A stretch of 64,000 nt of DNA from Amycolatopsis azurea DSM 43854 (GTDB taxonomy: Bacteria > Actinomycetota > Actinomycetes > Mycobacteriales > Pseudonocardiaceae), in NCBI RefSeq assembly GCF_001995215.1, contig NZ_MUXN01000005.1, positions 124,001 to 188,000 of the forward strand, read 5' to 3'. This document shows positions 59,727 through 64,000 of this stretch, one piece after another (the stretch's first letter is position 1; each line of letters starts with the position of its first letter). The notes beneath the pieces are model-generated. The model saw nothing but the letters and a program-made list of their open reading frames with translations, had not been told where the DNA came from and ran no database searches. A program made the position numbers and the translations under genes.

Positions 59727-60359
59727 TCAGCGTAGGTGGGCGTCGAACCAATTCAGCGTGCGCTGCCAGGCCTCCGCGGCCGCGTCCGGGTCGGCGTCGA
59801 AGCGGTGGTTGGCGCCCGGGTAGTGCACGACGTTCGTCGCGACCTTCGCCCTCGCCGCCGCGTCACGCAACTGTTCGACCTCGGCGCCTCCGGCCTCGTC
59901 GCCCGCGTCGCCGTACATGCCGAGCCACGGGCTGGTGAGCCGTCCCGCGATCTCGACGAGGACCGGCAGCCCGGTCACGCCCTGCCCGCCGACGCTGACC
60001 GCCGCGCCCAGCCTGCGGTTCGACGCCACGACCAGCGCGGCCGTCCCGCCGAGGTCGAAACCGACGACACCGACGAGATCCGCCTGGACGCCGCGCTCGG
60101 CGAGCCAGGACAGCGTCGCGTCGGTCGCTTCGAGCAGGTCCTGCTGCGTGAGGTTGTCCCGATCGAGGTGCGGGGTGACGGTGAGCCAGCCTTCACCGGC
60201 GAGACCGGCCAAGAGCAACCCCAGACCCTCTTCGACCTCTTCAGCTTCTTCGTGCAGCACCACGAGCCCGCCGCGGACGACGCCGTCCGGTTCGGCGAAG
60301 GTCAGGCTCAGCGTGTGGCCGTCGGCGTGCTGGTGTTCCACCGTGGTCGTCAGGGTCAT
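59727..60359 (-). CDS. Dienelactone hydrolase-like protein lacking the nucleophile
   Basis: 210 residues of the dienelactone hydrolase fold (VVLHEEAEEVEEG, VGVVGFDLGG, YPGANHRFD). In active enzymes the elbow is GxCxGG with Cys as nucleophile; here the residue is Asp102 (GFDLGG). The late His (GANHRF) is kept. It is therefore either inactive or uses another mechanism. ATG 60359. Divergent from the aminotransferase gene. Confidence 0.8.
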   Translation of the reverse strand: MTLTTTVEHQHADGHTLSLTFAEPDGVVRGGLVVLHEEAEEVEEGLGLLLAGLAGEGWLTVTPHLDRDNLTQQDLLEATDATLSWLAERGVQADLVGVVGFDLGGTAALVVASNRRLGAAVSVGGQGVTGLPVLVEIAGRLTSPWLGMYGDAGDEAGGAEVEQLRDAAARAKVATNVVHYPGANHRFDADPDAAAEAWQRTLNWFDAHLR

Positions 60360-60456
60360 TCCTCCATCAGACCACTCTTAGGTAAATATTCGGAGCTTGC
60401 GTCCGCGCGGGAAGATACGGTGTCGGAGCCGTCCCCCAGACGTAGGAGCGCCGAAG

Positions 60457-61512
60457 ATGTCACCTGTTTCGCCGCGTGCGGATCTCGAATCGTTGCCCAA
60501 GTACGTCCCTGGCCGGACAATCCAGGGTGCGATCAAGCTGGCGAGCAACGAGGTCCCCGGTGGACCGCTGCCGAGTGTGGCGCAGGCCATAGCCGAGACC
60601 GCGCAGGGCATCAACCGATACCCGGACATCACGGCGTCCGCGCTCGTCGAGCGGCTGTCCCGTGAACTCGGCGAGCCGGTCGAGCGGATCGCCGTCGGCT
60701 GCGGTTCGGTTTCCCTTTGCCAGCAAATGATCCAGGCGCTGTGCGGCCCGGGCGACGAGGTCGTCTTCCCGTGGCGTTCGTTCGAGGCGTACCCGATCGT
60801 CACGCAGGTGGCGAACGCCGTCAGCGTGAAGGTGCCGCTCACCGCCGGGCACGCGTTGGACCTGGACGCGATGCTCGCCGCGATCACCCCGAAGACGCGG
60901 CTGGTGTTCGTGTGCAACCCCAACAACCCGACCGGGACCGTCCTGCGGCGCGCGGAACTGGAGCGCTTCCTCGACGCCGTCCCGTCGGACGTGCTCGTCG
61001 TGCTCGACGAGGCGTACAAGGAGTTCGTGACCGACGCCGAGGTGCCGGACGGCGTCGAACTGGCCCGCGGCAGGGACAACGTCGCGGTGCTGCGGACGTT
61101 CTCGAAGGCGTACGGCCTCGCCGGTCTCCGCGTGGGTTACGCGGTGGCGCCGGAAGCGATCACCGTCGCGCTGAAGCAGGTCTACGTCGCGTTCTCGGTG
61201 AACATGATCGCCCAGGCGGCGGCCATCGCCTCCCTCGACGCGGCCGGCGAACTGCTGGAGCGCTGCAAGGAGATCGTCTCGGAGCGGACCCGCGTGCGGG
61301 ATGCCCTGGTGGCCCAGGGTTACGAGGTTCCGGAGACGCAGGCCAACTTCGTCTGGCTGCCCCTGGGCGAGCGGACGACGGAGTTCGCGGAGCACGCGCT
61401 GGAGCGGAAGCTGATCGTGCGCCCGTTCGCGGGCGAAGGCGCGCGAGTGACCATCGGGACGCCCGAGGAGAACGACCTCTTCCTCGAAGCGGCCGGGGAT
61501 TTCCCGCGCTGA
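60457..61512 (+). CDS. pat: Histidinol-phosphate/aromatic aminotransferase
   Basis: 351 residues, class I/II PLP aminotransferase of the HisC branch. [11 protein letters not shown] at the start, [12 protein letters not shown], the Schiff-base Lys in [16 protein letters not shown], and [13 protein letters not shown] at the C-terminus. Stand-alone members outside his operons in Actinobacteria are the phenylalanine/aromatic aminotransferase Pat. It could supply the transamination step after TyrA. ATG 60457 behind AGGAG. Confidence 0.83.
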   Translation: MSPVSPRADLESLPKYVPGRTIQGAIKLASNEVPGGPLPSVAQAIAETAQGINRYPDITASALVERLSRELGEPVERIAVGCGSVSLCQQMIQALCGPGDEVVFPWRSFEAYPIVTQVANAVSVKVPLTAGHALDLDAMLAAITPKTRLVFVCNPNNPTGTVLRRAELERFLDAVPSDVLVVLDEAYKEFVTDAEVPDGVELARGRDNVAVLRTFSKAYGLAGLRVGYAVAPEAITVALKQVYVAFSVNMIAQAAAIASLDAAGELLERCKEIVSERTRVRDALVAQGYEVPETQANFVWLPLGERTTEFAEHALERKLIVRPFAGEGARVTIGTPEENDLFLEAAGDFPR

Positions 61513-61525
61513 CAGGCTCTTCCGG

Positions 61526-61565
61526 ACGGCCCGCGCTTCGCAACGGAGTGCGGGCCGTTCCTATT
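61526..61565 (+). terminator. Terminator of pat
   Basis: Stem ACGGCCCGC (61526-61534) with GCGGGCCGT (61550-61558), followed by TCCTATTT. It overlaps the last codons of the convergent transporter gene. Confidence 0.65.
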
Positions 61566-62322
61566 TGAGGAGCAGCTGCACCATCGCGGCGAGGCCGACC
61601 ACGACGATCACGCCGCGCAGCACCTTCGGCGGGAGCTTGCGGCCGATCTTCGCGCCGATCTGGCCGCCGATCGTCGACCCGACCGCGAGCAGCGCGACCA
61701 CGGGCCAGCTGACCGGCGCGATGAAGGCATAGATCGCGCCCGCGACGATGTTCACGACGGCGGAGAGCGCGTTCTTGACGCCGTTGAGCCGTTGCAGCGA
61801 CTCCGACATCAGCATCCCCATCACGGCCACCATCATCACGCCCTGCGCGGCCGTGAAGTATCCGCCGTAGATGCCGATCAGGAAGATCAGGAACAGCAGG
61901 AGCGGCCCGATCTTGTGGACCTTCCCGTTCTCCTCGCGGCGCTTCGCGACCCAGGCGGCCACTCGCGGCTGGACGATCACGAGCACCACCGCGAGCCCGA
62001 CCAGCGCGGGCACGATGGTCTCGAAGGCGTCCTTCGGCAACGAAAGCAGCAGGATCGTCCCGCAGATCGCGCCGAAGAACGACGCCACCGCGAGCTTCGA
62101 GACCTCGGGCCAGTAGCCCTTGAGCTCTTCGCGGTAACCGATCGCCCCGCTGACCGTGCCGGGCGCGAGGCCGATCGCGTTGGACGTCGTCGCCGTCAGC
62201 GGCGAGTACCCGAGGGCGACCAGGACCGGGAAGGTCACCAGCGTGCCCGAGCCGACGACCGTGTTGATGGTGCCCGCCCAGAGCCCCGCGATGAAGATCA
62301 CTACCGCGTGCCACCACGTCAT
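61561..62322 (-). CDS. TauE/SafE-family sulfite/anion exporter
   Basis: 253 residues with about eight membrane helices. The family marks AGTINTVVGSGTLVTFPVLVALGYSPLTATTSNAIGLAPG (first repeat) and the later IYGGYFTAAQGVMMVAVMG and LNGVKNALSAVVN (second repeat) are clear. Members move sulfite, sulfonates or other organic anions across the cytoplasmic membrane. ATG 62322. No partner gene adjacent. Confidence 0.87.
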   Translation of the reverse strand: MTWWHAVVIFIAGLWAGTINTVVGSGTLVTFPVLVALGYSPLTATTSNAIGLAPGTVSGAIGYREELKGYWPEVSKLAVASFFGAICGTILLLSLPKDAFETIVPALVGLAVVLVIVQPRVAAWVAKRREENGKVHKIGPLLLFLIFLIGIYGGYFTAAQGVMMVAVMGMLMSESLQRLNGVKNALSAVVNIVAGAIYAFIAPVSWPVVALLAVGSTIGGQIGAKIGRKLPPKVLRGVIVVVGLAAMVQLLLK

Positions 62323-62464
62323 AAAGCGCTCACTTGCGCACCCTAAGCACCGTTACCTCCTTTCGCGCTCTGGATGTGTCTAGTCGAACAATCAGCGGGC
62401 CCGTTATGTCTTGTTCGGCCGGCGGCGATCATTCGTGCCGCACCGGACGACACGGCGAGGCCGG

Positions 62465-63100
62465 TCAGTTCCCCTCCGGCAGATGGGCCGCCGTGATCTC
62501 CGCGGCCACCGTCCAGCCGAGCGTCAGGTACAGCGCCCGTCCCTCCTCCGTCGCGACCAGGACCGCGCGCTCCGCGCCTGCCGCGACCGCCACCTCGTCG
62601 AGCCTGCGCATGACGAACCGGCCGAGCCCGCGCCGCTGGTGCTCGGGCTCCGTCACGACCTGGTCGATCACCGCCGTGCCGCCGGCGATCGCGACCCGGC
62701 CGGTGGCCGCACGCGAGCCGTCGGGCGCGCGCACCACCACGTCGGTGACCACGCCGTCGCCGACCAGTTCCGCCCGGTACGGCTCGGGCGCGGCCATGAC
62801 GGGCCGCATCGCGAGCGGGGCGCTCATCAGGTACTCCGGCGGTCCGACCTCCCAGGTCGACGGCACCGTCTTTTCCACCTCTTCACGTGAAGCGCTCACT
62901 TTCAGCCAAGTGCCGGGCTCCGTCAGCGCGCGGGCCCGGCTCTCGACCGCCCCGGCGTCGGACAGCACGTATCTCACGCGATGCCCCGGGCGCCCGACGT
63001 CGAGCCGGTATCCGTCCGGTTCGGCCACCGGAATTCCCACCCCACGGGAAAGCGCCCAGCCGTGCACCCAAGCCTTGATCAGCCCTGCCACCCCAGTCAT
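62465..63100 (-). CDS. GNAT N-acetyltransferase
   Basis: 211 residues. The C-terminal half is a GNAT domain: VIDQVVTEPEHQRRGLGRFVMRRLDEVAV (acetyl-CoA loop RRGLG) and RAVLVATEEGRALYLTLGWTVAAE. The N-terminal 80 residues are a second, less recognisable half. Substrate unknown. ATG 63100. Divergent from the GntR gene. Confidence 0.83.
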   Translation of the reverse strand: MTGVAGLIKAWVHGWALSRGVGIPVAEPDGYRLDVGRPGHRVRYVLSDAGAVESRARALTEPGTWLKVSASREEVEKTVPSTWEVGPPEYLMSAPLAMRPVMAAPEPYRAELVGDGVVTDVVVRAPDGSRAATGRVAIAGGTAVIDQVVTEPEHQRRGLGRFVMRRLDEVAVAAGAERAVLVATEEGRALYLTLGWTVAAEITAAHLPEGN

Positions 63101-63165
63101 CGTCAGATGATGACACCCCTCACCGACATTTCCGGGCGTTCCGCCGAACCTGCGAGGATGAGGCC

Positions 63166-63858
63166 GTGGCCGACGACGAGCGCGAGCAGGTGTGGAGTGC
63201 GACCGTCGATCATCTGCGCGCGATGATCGATTCGGGCAGGCTCCCCGCCGGGTCGAGACTGCCCGCCGAACGGGCGCTCTGCGAACAGCTCGGGATCAGC
63301 CGCGGTTCACTGCGGCAGGCGTTGCGGGTGCTGGACTCCATCGGCTACGTGCAGGTGCGGCCGGGTTCGGGCACGTACGTCCGCGAGACCGTCGACGAGC
63401 AGCCGCTCCGGAGCTGGTTCTCCGAGCACGAACAACTCGTCGAGAAGCTGTTCGATCTGCGGACCACCGTCGAGCCGACACTGGCCGAGCGACTCGCGCT
63501 CCAGCACACTCCACGCGTGCTGGAGCGGCTGGAGGGCACCGTCGAGGAGATGGACCGGGCCGCGGCCGACGGCGACATGCTGCGCGTGATCGCGGCCGAC
63601 GCGGAGTTCCACCGGGTGATCGCGGGCAACGCGGGCAACGACGACGTCACCGATCTGCTGCGTTCGGTGCTCTCGCTGGTCGGCGAGGAGCGGCGGGCGG
63701 CGCTGCGGCTCCCGGGGCAGATCCGCAAGGCCGTCGACGAGCACCGCGCGATCCTCGAAGCGATCCGCCGTTCGGACGCGGCGGCCGCGCGGGACATCAC
63801 CCGGCGGCATCTGCTCGACGCCAAGACCTACGTCCACGACTACACGACGCGGGATTAA
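63166..63858 (+). CDS. GntR family regulator, FadR (FCD) type
   Basis: 230 residues. The winged helix is VDHLRAMIDSGRLPAGSRLPAERALCEQLGISRGSLRQALRVLDSIGYVQVRPGSGTYV (about residues 14-72), and the all-helical FCD domain follows, with metal-site residues near HRVIAGNAGNDDV and DEHRAILEAI. It probably responds to a carboxylic acid ligand. GTG 63166. Target not clear: GNAT or the following methyltransferase. Confidence 0.88.
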   Translation: MADDEREQVWSATVDHLRAMIDSGRLPAGSRLPAERALCEQLGISRGSLRQALRVLDSIGYVQVRPGSGTYVRETVDEQPLRSWFSEHEQLVEKLFDLRTTVEPTLAERLALQHTPRVLERLEGTVEEMDRAAADGDMLRVIAADAEFHRVIAGNAGNDDVTDLLRSVLSLVGEERRAALRLPGQIRKAVDEHRAILEAIRRSDAAAARDITRRHLLDAKTYVHDYTTRD

Positions 63859-63900
63859 CGCTTCCTTGATGGCCAGGCCACCCCTGCCCGAGTATTGTTT

Positions 63901-63923
63901 TCAGAAGTTTGTGAAACTTCTGA
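63901..63923. promoter_or_regulatory. Perfect 10-base inverted repeat before methyltransferase
   Basis: TCAGAAGTTT-GTG-AAACTTCTGA (63901-63923), just after a TATTGT -10-like sequence and 12 bases before the next start. Probable operator. Confidence 0.55.
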
Positions 63924-63935
63924 CGGGGGTGTGCG

Positions 63936-64000
63936 GTGGAGAAGGTCCGGTTCACCGAAGAGAAGGCGACCATGCTGGCCACGCTGTACGGCCGGGCGCT
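63936..64000 (+). CDS. SAM-dependent methyltransferase, LCM type (3' end outside window)
   Basis: First 21 codons: GTG start behind GGGGG, then EKVRFTEEKATMLATLYGRA. The wording fits the N-terminus of class I methyltransferases of the leucine-carboxyl-methyltransferase/polyketide O-methyltransferase group common in actinomycetes. Most of the gene lies beyond the window. Expression is likely controlled through the inverted repeat at 63901-63923. Confidence 0.55.
   Translation, partial: MEKVRFTEEKATMLATLYGRA

Overview
The window is high-GC actinobacterial DNA. Gene style, ESX-type EspG/PPE-like genes, WhiB, a SigF/RsbW partner-switching locus, many GTG starts and several leaderless promoters point to Pseudonocardiaceae, most likely an Amycolatopsis-like soil bacterium. 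The genus is an inference from these traits and from the style of the intergenic hairpin repeats; no 16S gene is present. Most of the sequence is ordinary accessory chromosome: short operons of catabolic, detoxification and secreted enzymes, each beside its own one-component regulator.

Layout. 1-5.2 kb: the end of an amidohydrolase, a secreted trypsin-like protease, a FAD monooxygenase-PadR operon with a clear operator, and an SRPBCC gene broken by one stop codon next to tRNA-Lys. 5.3-13.9 kb: DinB-like protein, PcaB-like lyase, repeat lipoprotein, membrane protein, beta-lactamase-like protein, MpaB-type oxygenase, two alpha/beta hydrolases and an OhrR-type regulator. 13.9-20.3 kb: methyltransferase, PadR-FadH operon, TyrA, small antitoxin-like protein, TauD-type dioxygenase and a small gene under a perfect SOS box. 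20.5-23.4 kb: an arsenic island (arsI divergent from arsR-acr3-arsC-arsN). 23.4-27.6 kb: a MerR-HEAT pair, a FUSC exporter and an SRPBCC protein. 27.6-28.0 kb: a repeat-rich gap with two inverted DnaA-box-like sites.

28.0-32.3 kb holds the most interesting protein-coding locus: an ECF-like sigma factor, a small beta-sandwich protein and an 875-residue TPR-CHAT protease-like protein in one operon, with a small peptide gene upstream. TPR-CHAT plus a sigma factor recalls the Craspase type III CRISPR module, but there is no CRISPR or gRAMP gene here. 32.4-40.4 kb carries an esterase, NmrA/TetR, MarR/ABC exporter, lipoproteins, TetR and a YdjM-like membrane protein. 40.0-42.8 kb is a stress-response locus (STAS, WhiB, RsbW-SigF, second RsbW-like kinase) with SigF-like promoters. 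42.7-48.5 kb is a run of small enzymes and regulators.

48.6-53.3 kb looks transferred: lower GC, an Eco29kI-type restriction-modification system (C5 methyltransferase, Vsr with an extra N-terminal region, GIY-YIG endonuclease), then a short transcription unit with a leader peptide and terminator, and directly behind it a tight array of six tRNA or tRNA-like genes, some with odd D-arms. It ends against normal chromosomal tRNA-Arg and tRNA-Ser genes on the other strand. 53.6-64 kb returns to chromosomal genes: LysX-like membrane protein, acetoacetyl-CoA synthetase, an EspG/PPE-like operon, an aminotransferase, TauE exporter, GNAT, GntR and the start of a methyltransferase.
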